DNA from: Saccopteryx bilineata | Taxonomy: Eukaryota; Chordata; Mammalia; Chiroptera; Emballonuridae | Assembly: GCF_036850765.1 (NCBI RefSeq) | Contig: NC_089490.1 | Coordinates: 133,948,522 to 134,012,521, forward strand | DNA length: 64,000 nucleotides | Reading direction: 5' to 3' | Shown here: one piece after another, positions 20,707 to 30,506 of the stretch | Layout of the letters: each line of letters begins with the position of its first letter | How positions within the stretch are numbered: the first letter of the stretch is position 1 | Notes under the pieces: model-generated | The model's input: only the letters and a program-made list of their open reading frames with translations | Databases searched by the model: none | What the model was told of the DNA's origin: nothing | Made by a program: the position numbers and the translations under genes

Positions 20707-21403
20707 TGTTGGGCAGATAAAATATATTATGCTCACTTTGTTAAAGATGACGCTGCCCACGTGAGGCCGTCGCCCAGGTGATATTAATGTGTGTTGGGGG
20801 CAGGCAGGATCATTGTAGCCTGAGGCTTGGTTTTGGGATTAAGCCTTTCCCACCCTTTTTGATGTGGGGTGGTACAATCCAATCATGCCTCAGAGAAGTG
20901 ACTTTATATTAGACTTCCCTATTTTGTATATTGGATTAAGGGTTTGGATTTCTACACTATAAAATGGGGTCGGAGCGGGAGCTTGCTCTTGGTTCCTGAG
21001 AAAGCATTAGAAGAGGCAGCAGAGCAGAGAGCAGAAAGAGGCTATGTGGCCAGGGGAAGCAGCCAAGATGGCGGAGTGCTGAGTGAGATGCCAGTTTGTG
21101 TAGAGTTTGTATCTGGGATAAGGAAGGAGATGGGGAACTGAGGAGAATAAGGCTGGTGAGCTAGAAACCTTTGATTCTAGGAAACTCGGATAAATCAGTA
21201 GCTTTGTGAGCACTGAATGTGAGTGGGTTTTGGAGCCCAGTGTGTAGTTTTTTACTTGCCTGCCGGGTGCAAGCTAGGATTAAAGATGAAGGCCCACCAG
21301 TTCTTGGCTCCATTGTTTCTTTACCGACTGTCCGAATCCAATGTGAACCTGCATGGGCTGGGCTGCTCTGATGGTGGCCCTGGCCTTGGCTCCTGGCTTT
21401 ACA
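20707..21403 (+). mobile_element. Solo LTR (class III-related) with perfect TSD ATAGT
   Basis: Starts TGTTGGGCAG, ends TTTACA, 697 bp, uninterrupted. ATAGT at 20,702-20,706 and 21,404-21,408 is perfect. TATAAAA box near 20,959. This is the cleanest copy of the family here and a good reference for it. Confidence 0.95.
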
Positions 21404-21858
21404 ATAGTACTGACCTGAGTAACATCCCGGTGTCTCCGTCAGAGATTTTGAGCTACAAGCTGCTGTCCTGAAGGCCTCAGACATGTGCGTGAATAAGTTT
21501 GATTCACTGAATGAAGATTTGGAAAGACTTGCACAATAGCAAGCAGTTGGCGAGGAAACACAAGTGGGGAGAAATGAAAAAACTTCAACCCACGGACCAG
21601 CTGATTGTCAAAACTTGGAACACACTTCCTGTCACATACCACACACTGCTGCAGCGTGTGAGTATTGCTGTACTGACAATGTTTGGCTCTACATATGTAT
21701 GTGAGCAGTCTTGCTCACATCTAAAGAACGTTAAGAGCAACCTACGATCACGTTTAATGGATGGAAGTCTCAACGGCGGCCTGAAGCTTAACCTTACCAC
21801 ATATCAACCAGACTACAAAGCCATCAGCAAAACCATGCAGCACCATAAGTCACATTAA
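21404..21858 (+). pseudogene. hAT transposase, C-terminal segment
   Basis: Carries the hAT C-terminal dimerisation domain: WNTLPVTYHTLLQRVSIAVL, TMFGSTYVCEQSCSHLKNVKS and SRLMDGSLNGGLKLNLTTY, ending MQHHKSH and TAA at 21,856-21,858. The first ~100 bases are out of register. The remaining 220 bp to the right end hold the terminal region that also forms the left end of the MITE at 1018-2202. Confidence 0.88.
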
Positions 21859-22076
21859 TGGTAAGAAGTACTTTATTCATCATTGGTTAGCAACAGCATA
21901 ACAACGTTATTAAAAAGAATTCAGAGATTTATTGTACTTTAAAAGTGTTGGTTTTACATAAAATGCACACATTTACTTGTATTTAGTGTTACACATATTG
22001 CATGGCTCTCACGGAATTACATTTTAAAATATGTGGCATTCATGGCTTTCTCAACCAATTATGTTCCGGACCCCTG

Positions 22077-22448
22077 GCCTAGGGGATTTACAGAAAACGT
22101 TAAAACTTTCAAGGTAATACAATCAAAGACATTCACAAATCCTTTCAGTATCTATCTCTCTTCCTATGCTTAGAGTTACTGGTTAATCTCAGGATTCCAG
22201 GAAGGGAGGGAGAGCTAAAATCAGTGTAGGGTGGTATGTTAATTCTGCCTCCTATTGAAAGGAAAAAAGTTTCTCAGATAACCCTAATCCTTTCAGAGAA
22301 CTTAAAACCAAATGACCTTAATCGTCCTTGTAAATCAGGAGACTTCTATATTCCTTATCCTCAATTTTTCAAGGAAAGGACAGGAAAGCCTGACCTTTTC
22401 TTCCTAGAATATCAATATTAATTTGCAGCTTTTTGGTATCTTACAACA
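22077..22448 (-). mobile_element. LTR of minus-strand class I ERV, 5' part
   Basis: On the minus strand it starts TGTTGTAAGATACC at 22,448, like the solo LTR at 24,231 (TGTTGTAAGTATC). It is the other half of the LTR at 11,343-11,642, separated by the hAT insertion. Confidence 0.78.
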
Positions 22449-22762
22449 CTAGGATGGCAGATTAGGGTAAGGAGAAGCCAGTTTGATTAGGAGAAGGAAT
22501 GGGGAACAGAGGTGAATAAGGCTGGTGAGGTAGAAACCTTTGATTCTAGGAAACTCAGATGAGTCAGTAGCTTTGTGAGCGCTGAATGATTGGCGTTTGG
22601 AGCCCAGTGTGAGTATATACTCACCTGCCCATGCAAGTCTAGAATAAAGGACAATGGAACACCAGTTTTCGGCTTAACTGTTTCATTACCATCAGTCAGA
22701 CTCAAACCTGAATTTGCATTGGCCAGGCAGCTTTGATGGCAGCCGCGGTTACTGGCCTTACA
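22449..22762 (+). mobile_element. Partial solo LTR, class III-related (3' part)
   Basis: Matches the 3' half of the 20,707-21,403 family (GGGGAACAGAGGTGAATAAG, 'AGAAACCTTTGATTCTAGGA', terminal CCTTACA) but is more diverged and shorter. Its left side abuts the class I LTR at 22,448. Confidence 0.72.
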
Positions 22763-22789
22763 TTGGTCAACCATAAATCATTTTTTTTT

Positions 22790-22980
22790 CTTCTTCTTTT
22801 TTTTTTTTCCTTTTTATTCATTTTAGAGAGGAGAGGGAGAGACAGAGAGAGAGAAGGGGGGGAGGAGCTGGAAGCATCAACTCCCATGTGTGCTTTGACC
22901 AGGCAAGCTCAGGGTTTCGAACTGGCGACCTCAGCATTTCCAGGTCGACGCTTTATCCACTGCGCCACCACAGGTCAGGC
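22790..22980 (-). mobile_element. SINE family B
   Basis: Reverse-strand copy. Duplication CATAAATCATTTTT at about 22,772 and 22,981. Confidence 0.93.
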
Positions 22981-22989
22981 CATAAATCA

Positions 22990-23177
22990 TTTTTTAATTT
23001 TCAAAAATCTATTGGTATTAGAGAAAGAGAGGACAGGGAAGAGAGAAACACTGAATTGTTGTTCTACTTATTTATGTACTTATTGGTTGATTCTTGTATG
23101 TGCCCTGACAGGATCAAACCCACAACCTTGGTGTATGGGGATGATGCTCTAACAAACTGAGCTACTTGGCCAGGGCC
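22990..23177 (-). mobile_element. SINE family D (older)
   Basis: Diverged tRNA-derived SINE with head CTTGGCCAGGGCC (as seen on the plus strand) and an 'AGAGAAAGAGAGGACAGGG' body. No clear target duplication. Confidence 0.7.
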
Positions 23178-23235
23178 AACTGTAAATTTTAAAATTTAAT
23201 AAAATCAACCCAAGGTAATTTGCGTCAACATTTTT

Positions 23236-23787
23236 TTTTTTTTTTTTTTTTTTTTTACAGTCACAGAGAGAGTCAGAGAGAGGGATAGATAGGGAAAGAC
23301 AGGAACGGAGAGAGATGAGAAGCATCAATCATCAGTTTTTCTTTCTTTCTTTTTTTTTTAGATTTCATTTATTCATTTTAGAGAGACAGAGAGAGAGAAA
23401 GGGGGAGGAGCAGAAAGCATCAACTCCTATATGTGCCTTGACCAGGCAAGCCTGGGGTTTTGAACCGGCGATCTCAGCATTCCAGGTTGATGCTTTACCC
23501 ACTGCACCACCACAGGTCAGGCAATCATCAGTTTTTTGTTGCGACATCATAGTTGTTCATTGATTGCTTTCTCCTATGTGCCTTGACCGCGGGCCTTCAG
23601 CAGACCGAGTAACCCCTTGCTTGAGCCAGTTACCTTGGGTCCAAGCTGGTGCTGGTGAGCTTTCTTTTTTTTTTTTTTTTCTCAAGCCAGATGAGTCCAC
23701 GCTCAAGCTGGCAACCCCAGGGTCTCAAACCTGGGTTCTCCTCATCCCAGTCTGACGATCTATTCATTGTGCCACCGCCTGGTCAGG
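23236..23787 (-). mobile_element. SINE family C with nested SINE B
   Basis: Reverse-strand copy with duplication TGCGTCAACATTTTT at 23,221-23,235 and 23,788-23,802. A family B SINE (23,341-23,522, minus) inserted into it with duplication AATCATCAGTTTTT. A second T-run near 23,665 sits inside the C body. Confidence 0.9.
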
Positions 23788-24137
23788 TGCGTCAACATTT
23801 TTAAATAGAAATAATTTACTATGCATGCTATGCTACTGCAAATAGCCTACAAAACTATAAAGGATAACAAAACATTAAAATATCAAGAGGGAAATGCTGC
23901 TATTCTTGGAAAATAAAGCTGAAAAGAAAAGCTTTAAAAAAAAAAAGAAATTCAACAGCAACATAGTAGAAACATAGGATACTAGTTCCACCTGCTGTTG
24001 TAAATATAAATTGCAGCTCTCTGATAGCTGATTTCTTCTTAATGCCGTTGTGATTCTTTTAAAACTTGCCTCTCCTGGCAGAAACACGTGTTTAATGTTG
24101 CTTTCACTATTTCCAGGGGACCCTTATCTTACTACAA

Positions 24138-24230
24138 CAGGTCCTTGAATAACGTCGTTTTGTTCAACGTCTCTTAGTTATAAAGTTAATTAGAAAAAAA
24201 TCATTCCAGGCTGGGGGCCACAATTGGTAT
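24138..24230 (+). repeat. Ancient DNA-transposon-like repeat, left part
   Basis: Reads 'GGTCCTTGAATAACGTCGTT', a terminal motif I associate with old pogo-like mammalian repeats. The likely continuation lies at 25,748-25,827 and 26,167-26,370 ('TTTGCAAATTCTCCCCACAT', 'TTCCTCCCACACCCCAAAGA', 'GTCCTGTCTAGGGTGAGGTC'), split by two solo LTRs. Confidence 0.5.
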
Positions 24231-24683
24231 TGTTGTAAGTATCAAAAGTTACAGAATTAATATTAATATTTTAGGAAGCTTAAAGAACATTTTATTAATT
24301 TGGGCTGGGCGTGCAGAGGGATTTTGTAAGTGTGATTTCTATGCTTGTATGATTAGCATCAAAACTAGGATGGCAGATAGCATTGTTTTGTAAATGCAGA
24401 GGGGAAGGAAAGTTGGATTCTCTGACCTCCCTCCACACCTGTAAGGAAGCTAGTGAATAGCTAACCAGGTGCAGGAAGAGAAAAGATTAAATTAAACCTT
24501 TTCTTATATTTATGGCCCATTTATAGGCATTTGTCCCCATGGAAACTACCCCTCCCCTCCTGAAAGCATATAGTTAATGAATATATCTCTGAACAAAGGA
24601 ATGGCAGGTGAATACTGGAAAATATAAGAATATCTTTTAATATGTAGAGTGACATTTTTACTATGTGTTACCTTATAAGTTTT

Positions 24684-25124
24684 TTTTTTTTTTTTACATT
24701 ATTTCCATTTTACTTATATTTAAGTCTGAACAATGTTTTTTGTTTTTTTTTTCTGAAGCTGGAAACGGGGAGAGACAGTCAGACAGACTCCTGCATGCGC
24801 CCGACCGGGATCCACCTGGCACGCCCACCAGGGGGTGACGCTCTGCCCACCAGGGGGTGATGCTCTGCCCCTCCGGGGCATCGCTCTGTTGTGACCAGAG
24901 CCACTCTAGCGCCTGGGGCAGAGGCCAAGGAGCCATCCCCAGCGCCCGGGCCATCTCTGCTCCAATGGAGCCTCGGCTGCAGGAGGGGAAGAGAGAGATA
25001 GAGAGGAAGGAAAGGGGGAGGGGTGGAGAAGCAGATGGGCGCTTCTCCTGTGTGCCCTGGCCGGGAATCGAACCCGGGACTTCTGCACGCCAGGCTGACG
25101 CTCTACCACTGAGCCAACCGGCCA
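24684..25124 (-). mobile_element. SINE family A plus transduced 3' flank
   Basis: Duplication TACCTTATAAGTTT / TACCTTGTAAGTTT flanks the whole unit (24,669 and 25,125). On the minus strand the SINE tail is followed by about 45 non-SINE bases (plus strand 24,696-24,739) and a second poly(A). Those bases match the hAT MITEs at 30,225-30,498 and 37,165-37,455 ('TTCAGACTTAAATATAA' block). Confidence 0.85.
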
Positions 25125-25442
25125 GTACCTTGTAAGTTTTAATGTGTAGAAACGTTTTTTATGAATCCTATAGATAAATGTTATAAACTTGCTAATGAAT
25201 TGTGTCCCATCCCCCTCCTTCATCCTTTTCCCAAACCTGTATAAGTGAAAACAAAGGTTATAAGCTTATGTCGTGATGTCAGGCCTTTCCCCCTCCCATG
25301 TATAATTAAGGGCATATAACCAGCCCCTTGAATATTAGTCAGACACACAATTTGGGACTGCTGCCCTGTGTAAGCTATATGTGGCCGACATACTTAATAA
25401 ATTTCCTCCTTTAATAAAACTTTTCAAATTTTATCTGGACTT

Positions 25443-25678
25443 GCCTGACCTGTGGTGGCGCAGTGGATAAAGCATCGACCTGGAAATGCTGAGGTCGCTG
25501 GTTCGAAACCCTGGGCTTGCCAGGTCAAGGCACATATGGGAGTTGATGCTTCCAGCTCCTCCCCACCTTCTCTCTCTGTCTCTCTCTCCTCTCTCTCTCC
25601 CTCTCTGTCTCTCTTTCTCCCTTTCTCTCTCCTCTCTAAAATGAATAAATAAAATTTAAAAAATAAAAATAAAAAAAA
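25443..25678 (+). mobile_element. SINE family B
   Basis: Plus-strand copy with a perfect 16-bp duplication AATTTTATCTGGACTT at 25,427-25,442 and 25,679-25,694, inside the class I LTR. Confidence 0.95.
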
Positions 25679-25827
25679 AATTTTATCTGGACTTGGTGTC
25701 TTTACAAAAACCCACAGAATTTCGGACTGGGTACTTTATAACGGTATGAGGTTTGCAAATTCTCCCCACATCTGTGTGGGTTTTTTCCTAGGGCTCCAGT
25801 TTCCTCCCACACCCCAAAGATGCACAC

Positions 25828-26166
25828 TGTAAGGTATTTTTCCCCGCTGAGAAGGAAGGGGCTGGAGCCACGAAGTGTGGAATAATAAAAGGCTTTATTG
25901 AGTACAGAGCATGCATCCTACCCGACCAGGTTCCCTGACCCCGAGGAAAGATGGAGGCCAGGGAAGTCACAAGTGGTGACCCGCATGGGAGATATTTAAA
26001 GGGTCCCTAGGGTGGTCAAGCTAATGTGACGTGGTAAAATCTCACTGGCTGGCAGACAGTCGCTTTTTTCCAAAGGGTTCCTGGGAAGTTTCTTTTGGCA
26101 CGCTTGGTTGTGGGCGGTCCTAGCCAAAGTTCGCAGGCCTTTCCCCCATTATCTACTGACCTTACA
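25828..26166 (-). mobile_element. Solo LTR, class I-like, minus strand
   Basis: On the minus strand it starts TGTAAGGTCAG and ends ACCTTACA. It has a TTTAAATA promoter-like box (near 26,000) and AATAAAGCCTTTTATT (near 25,890). Short CA-rich flanks (CACAC / CACA) make the duplication ambiguous. A different family from the other LTRs in this window. Confidence 0.72.
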
Positions 26167-26380
26167 CACATGTGAGGTGAGTTGCCATGTCTGAATTGTC
26201 CTGGTCTAAGTGAGTGTGAATGGGGGTGTGGGATGCACCCTGAGATGTAAGGGTGTCCTGTCTAGGGTGAGGTCCCACCTTGTACCCACACTACTGGGAG
26301 TGGCTTCAGCCATTCTTGATCCTGCACTGGAATCAGCATGTTGAAAATCATTATCTTACTTGTTTGTCTTAGTTTTTTTT

Positions 26381-26836
26381 TTTTTTTTTTCTTTTCTTTT
26401 CCATTTTTCTGAAGCTGGAAACAGGGAGAGACAGTCAGACAGACTCCTGCATGCGCCCGACTGGGATCCACCCGGCACGCCCACCAGGGGCGACGCTCTG
26501 CCCACCAGGGGGCGATGCTCTGCCCATCCTGGGCGTCGCCATGTTGCGACCCTCCTGGGCGTCGCCATGTTGCGACCCTCCTGGGCGTCGCCATGTTGCG
26601 ACCAGAGCCACTCTAGTGCCTGGGGCAGAGGCCACAGAGCCATCCCCAGTGCCCGGGCCATCTTTGCTCCAATGGAGCCTTGGCTGCGGGAGGGGAAGAG
26701 AGAGACAGAGAGGAAAGCGCGGCGGAGGGATGGAGAAGCAAATGGGCGCTTCTCCTGTGTGCCCTGGCCGGGAATCGAACCCGGGTCCTCCGCACGCTAG
26801 GCCGACGCTCTACCGCTGAGCCAACCGGCCAGGGCC
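26381..26836 (-). mobile_element. SINE family A with internal triplication
   Basis: Longer than other copies because a 26-bp unit (CTGGGCGTCGCCATGTTGCG plus ACCCTC) is repeated three times at about 26,528-26,601. It inserted into the T-rich tail of the next SINE (AGTTTTTTTTTT duplication). Confidence 0.87.
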
Positions 26837-26844
26837 AGTTTTTT

Positions 26845-27218
26845 TTTTTTTAATTTTATTTAATTTTATTTTTTTGTATTTTTCTGAAGTTGGAAACGGG
26901 GAGGCGTCAGACTCCCGCATGCACCCAACCAGGATCCACCTGGCACGCCATGCTCTGCCCACCTGGGGCATCGCTCTGTTGCAACCAGAGCCATTCTAAC
27001 ACCTGAGGCAGAGGCCACAGAGCCATCCTCAGTGCCCGGGGCCAACTTTGCTCCAATGGAGCCTTGGCTGCGGGAGGGGAAGAGAGAGACAGAGAGGAAG
27101 GAGAGGGGGAGGGGTGGAGAAGCAGATGGGTGCTTCTCCTGTGTGCCCTGGCCGGGAATAGAACCCGGGACTCCTGCACACCAGGCTGACGCTCTACCAC
27201 TGAACCAACCGGCCAGGG
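26845..27218 (-). mobile_element. SINE family A
   Basis: Reverse-strand copy whose tail received the SINE at 26,381-26,836. The outer duplication is GTCTTAGTTTTT at about 26,366 and 27,219. Confidence 0.88.
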
Positions 27219-27685
27219 CTGTCTTAGTTTTTATTACATGTACGGGTAACTCACATTTATTAATATTAGAAGTGTTTTAGGTTTTTTTGAGAAGTTGAGT
27301 GATGTTTTGGTGGCCAGGTATATCATGTAAGAACCTAAATCTTGTTTATATCCTTTAACCTCTGGTAAAATTGGTTTTGTTATGTGTCATTTTTCTTAAA
27401 GTCAAAGTTTCTCATATCTTATCAACAATGTGAAGTGCAAACTATGTATGGGCTGAGAATGACATTGGCAGAGCTTTGTGTGGACCCTTTAATTTGCATG
27501 TGATAACAATGCCACCAGGTAGACATACTGTATCTCCACTGTATAGATGGACAGGATAGAAGTTGAGATGCTAAGGAACTTACCTCAGGTCATGAAGATA
27601 GTGAGTGGTAGAGCCAGCTTAGCACGTCGGCTATGGAATCGGAAGCCAACATCAAGGCTGCTATTCTGCTGTTTTTTAAATTTTT
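27219..27685. repeat. Mostly unassigned; MIR-like fragment at 27,540-27,640
   Basis: The stretch 'GAACTTACCTCAGGTCATGA...GTGGTAGAGCCAGC' resembles the conserved core of MIR (plus). I see nothing recognisable in 27,240-27,530. Confidence 0.5.
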
Positions 27686-27689
27686 TAAT

Positions 27690-28336
27690 TATTTAAAAAA
27701 AATTTTCCTTTTATTTGAGAAGGGGAAAGGAGAGAGGGAGAGAAAGAGGGGAGGAGGAGAGAAAAACATGAACTTGTTTTCCATTAAGTTGTTCCATTCA
27801 TTTGTACACCCACTGGTTGCTTTTTTTTTTTTTTTTATGTGATCCCCCAGAACACATCACCTAAGACTGAAATTTCTGGTGAACGTAAATACCGTTCACT
27901 CCTCTGAGCCTCCAAACATAGTTACTGCCACATGCTGTGTTTCATCTTCTTTTTTTTTTCCGGGACAGATAGAGAGTAGAGAGAGGGATTGACAGGGACA
28001 TATAGACAGGAACGGAGAGAGATGAGAAGCATCAATCATCAGTTTTTCATTGCAACACCTTAGTTGTTCATTGATTGCTTTCTCATATGTGCCTTGACCG
28101 CGGGCCTTCAGCAGACCGAGTAACCCCTTGCTTGAACCAGTGACCTTGGGTCCAAGCTGGTGAGCTTTTTTGCTCAAACCAGATGAACTCGTGCTCAAGC
28201 TGGCGACGGTGTCTCTAATCTGGGTCCTCTGCATCCCAGTCCAACATTCTATCTACTGTGCCACTGCCTGGTCAGACTGGTTGCTTCTTATATATGTGCC
28301 AGATGATGCACTACTCACTGAGCCACCTGGACAGGG
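27690..28336 (-). mobile_element. SINE family D (older), interrupted
   Basis: Body at 27,690-27,822 and head at 28,287-28,336 ('CCTGGACAGGGCC' on the plus strand). It is split by a family C insertion at 27,823-28,275. Confidence 0.65.
27823..28275 (-). mobile_element. SINE family C plus transduced 3' flank
   Basis: Duplication ACTGGTTGCTT at 27,812-27,822 and 28,276-28,286 bounds the unit. On the minus strand the SINE C and its A-run (near 27,950) are followed by about 110 non-SINE bases (27,837-27,948) and a second poly(A) (27,821-27,836). Confidence 0.78.
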
Positions 28337-28339
28337 CCT

Positions 28340-28507
28340 GCTTTTTAAAAAAAATTAGTTATTGATTTTAGAGAGAGAAGAATGGAAGAGAATGAAAAAC
28401 AGACAGAAATATCGATTGGCTTCTGTATGTGCTCTGACCAGGGATTGAACCGACAACCTCTTCATATCGGGGTGATGCTCTAATCAACCAAGCCATTGGC
28501 CAGTGCC
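28340..28507 (-). mobile_element. SINE family D (older)
   Basis: Reverse-strand tRNA-derived SINE, 'ATTGGCCAGTGCC' end on the plus strand and an AGAGAGAGAAGAATGGAAGA body. Old and without a clear duplication. Confidence 0.7.
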
Positions 28508-28722
28508 AGCGATTGTGCATTTTTATACTGTGTTGCTTCGTGTTGGGATCTTCCTCTTAGGGGATCATTCAGAACAACTATTTTCAGCACTTCAGCCTCA
28601 GTTCAGCATTAGAAAACATTATTAGAGCAAAGAAAAGGGTCTGCAGGTTATTTTGGGTGGTCTTCCCGATTTTAGTAATGTTTGTCATGTTTCAGACATT
28701 TTTATGTGACTGTGCTATACTA

Positions 28723-30136
28723 CTCACAAAAATCAGGGGATATTTCAAAATGAATATGAAGTGATAAAAAAAGAAGCATTTGATTTTTTTTTTTATTAAT
28801 TAAGAACATCAGAAAAGCAAATTACAGGTCAAAGAAAGTTGTTTGATTATGCAAATGAGATGCATAATCAACTTTTATTTCATTGGTGAAAATGCACTGT
28901 ACAAAAGGCTGAAAGTACTGGTGTATCTGCATGTTCCCTGATCTTGAAAGTGCACATCCTGCGGTTTCCCAGCCCTTGCAATGCCCCTGCAACATGATTT
29001 GCCTGAATGCAGAGCCTAGAGAGTCATAGGATGTCTTGAAGCTGGTCAAACACAGATGACAGTGGCAACAGCAGTTGGGACAACCCAAAGTGTGATTAGC
29101 AGACTATGGAATCGCTTTCAAGAGACTGGCACAGTATAAAGAAGACGAAGGCAGGGTCGCCCATCTGCCACAACAGCAAGAGATGACAGCTGCTCCATCG
29201 TGCTGGACTGCATGCCTGGCGACCAATAGTATACATTCTGTTACTTGCTGTGCACTGCAGAACCCGCAGAAGGTGGGCTGATGAGCATCATCATTGGACC
29301 CGTGATGAGTGGTCAACTGTCCTCTTTTCTGATGAGTCACCGTTCAGTCTGCAGCCTGACAATCATCGTGTCCTGATATGGCGTGAATGAGGACATGGGA
29401 GAATCCATGTTTCATGTGAGAAAGGGACTTCTTTGGTGGTAGAGGAATCATGGTGTGGGCTGGGATCAGCGTCGGTGGTCATACTGACCTCCATGTCATC
29501 AGAAATGGATCGCTGACTGCTGTCAGATATTGAGATGAGGTCCTGCACCCTATAGTGGTACCCTACGTTGGTGCAGTTGGAAACAACTTTCTTTTCATGG
29601 ATGATAATGCAAGGCCCCACCATTTGCATCTCGTCAACAACATGCTTCAGGAGGCAGGAATTGAACACATAGACTGGCCTTTATATCCTCCAGACCTGAA
29701 TCCCATTGAACATACTTGGGATGCACTGAGAAGACGTCTGGCAAACTGTCCGATGCCTCTCAAAACACTTCTTGAGCTGGAAGTTTCCCTGGAGCAAGGA
29801 TGGCAGAGGATCCCACAAGAACTGCTGGACGATCTGATCCTGTCCTGCTCCACTGCTGTTAGTGTGTTTTGGCAGTTTTGGGTGACCATACACCCTACTG
29901 AATAGTCAGTGTGTGGCACTCATGTTCAGTTTGACATGCTTCTGTTCACCCCATCAATATGTCACTTGCTACTCAGTCACAATAATTGACTTTACATCTC
30001 ATTTGCATAATGAACAACTTCCGTTGACTTGTTGTTTGCTTTTCTGATGTTCTGGTTTAATAAAAAAAAATTAAGTGCTTCTTTTTTTATCTTCATCTTC
30101 ATATTCATTTTGAAATATCCCCTAATTGTCTGACAG
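28723..30136 (+). mobile_element. Tc1-like transposon with ~150-bp inverted ends
   Basis: TA dinucleotides at 28,721-28,722 and 30,137-30,138 bound the element. The two ends are imperfect inverted repeats over about 150 bp (28,723-28,870 and 29,985-30,136); shared blocks include GGGGATATTTCAAAATGAAT, GAACATCAGAAAAGCAAA and TTATGCAAATGAGATG. Total 1,414 bp, the usual size of an autonomous Tc1 element. It encodes a broken DDE transposase. Confidence 0.92.
28925..29907 (+). pseudogene. Tc1-like DDE transposase, degenerate
   Basis: The transposase would bind the inverted ends and insert at TA. A helix-turn-helix part is visible (TVATAVGTTQSVISRLWNRF, about 29,057-29,117), followed by a GRPS/A motif region (RRQGRPSATTARDD, about 29,145-29,185). 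The C-terminal catalytic part is open at 29,555-29,905: FLFMDDNARPHHLHLVNN contains the second catalytic Asp, and LYPPDLNPIEHTWDALRRRL, about 34 residues later, the Glu (DD34E spacing of Tc1). Frameshifts and stops occur between 29,200 and 29,550. Not functional. Confidence 0.87.
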
Positions 30137-30224
30137 TAATAAATTATACTTGAATATTTGCAGAATACCTTAGCTTAGAAATAAAAAAATGGGTTAGATT
30201 TTCCTGAAAAGCAACCCCTTAGAA

Positions 30225-30498
30225 TAGTGGTCCCCAACATTTTTTGGGCCACGGACCGGTTTAATGTCAGAAAATATTTTCACGGACTGGCCTTTATGGT
30301 GGGATGGATAAATGTATCACATGACTGAGACAAGCATCAAGAGTGAGCTTTAGACAGATGTAACAGAGGGAATTTGGTCATTTTTTAGAATAAAACATCA
30401 TTCAGACTTAAATATAAATAAAACGGAAATAATGCAAGTTATTTATTCTTTCTCTGTGGACTGGTACCAGTCTGCGGCCCAGAGGTTGGGAACCACTG
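30225..30498. mobile_element. hAT MITE (CAGTGGTCCCCAACC type), 274 bp
   Basis: Ends TAGTGGTCCCCAAC... and ...GGTTGGGAACCACTG. Near-perfect 8-bp duplication CCTTAGAA / CCTTAGAC (30,217-30,224; 30,499-30,506). A second copy lies at 37,165-37,455. Confidence 0.92.
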
Positions 30499-30506
30499 CC
30501 TTAGAC

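Larger units (their letters stand above)
11643..22076 (+). mobile_element. Autonomous-type hAT transposon carrying nested insertions
   Basis: Left end CAGGGGACGGGAACC, right end GGACCCCTG. Degenerate 8-bp duplication GTCTAAGG (11,635-11,642) versus GCCTAGGG (22,077-22,084), 6 of 8 matching. Terminal ~200 bp regions match those of the short MITE at 1018-2202. Without the insertions at 12,779-13,970, 14,368-20,428 and 20,707-21,403 the element would be roughly 2.5 kb. It encodes a BED-type hAT transposase, now broken. It landed in an ERV LTR of the opposite strand. Confidence 0.9.
24231..25743 (+). mobile_element. Class I ERV solo LTR with SINE insertions
   Basis: Starts TGTTGTAAG and ends TTTATAAC(G). 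A GTAT duplication (24,227-24,230 and 25,744-25,747) fits the 4-bp target duplication of class I ERVs. AATAAAACTTTTC near 25,413 is the polyadenylation region. It is the same family as the minus-strand LTR (11,343-11,642 with 22,077-22,448) and related in its 5' part to the LTR at 620-2767. Interrupted by SINEs at 24,684-25,124 and 25,443-25,678. Confidence 0.82.
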
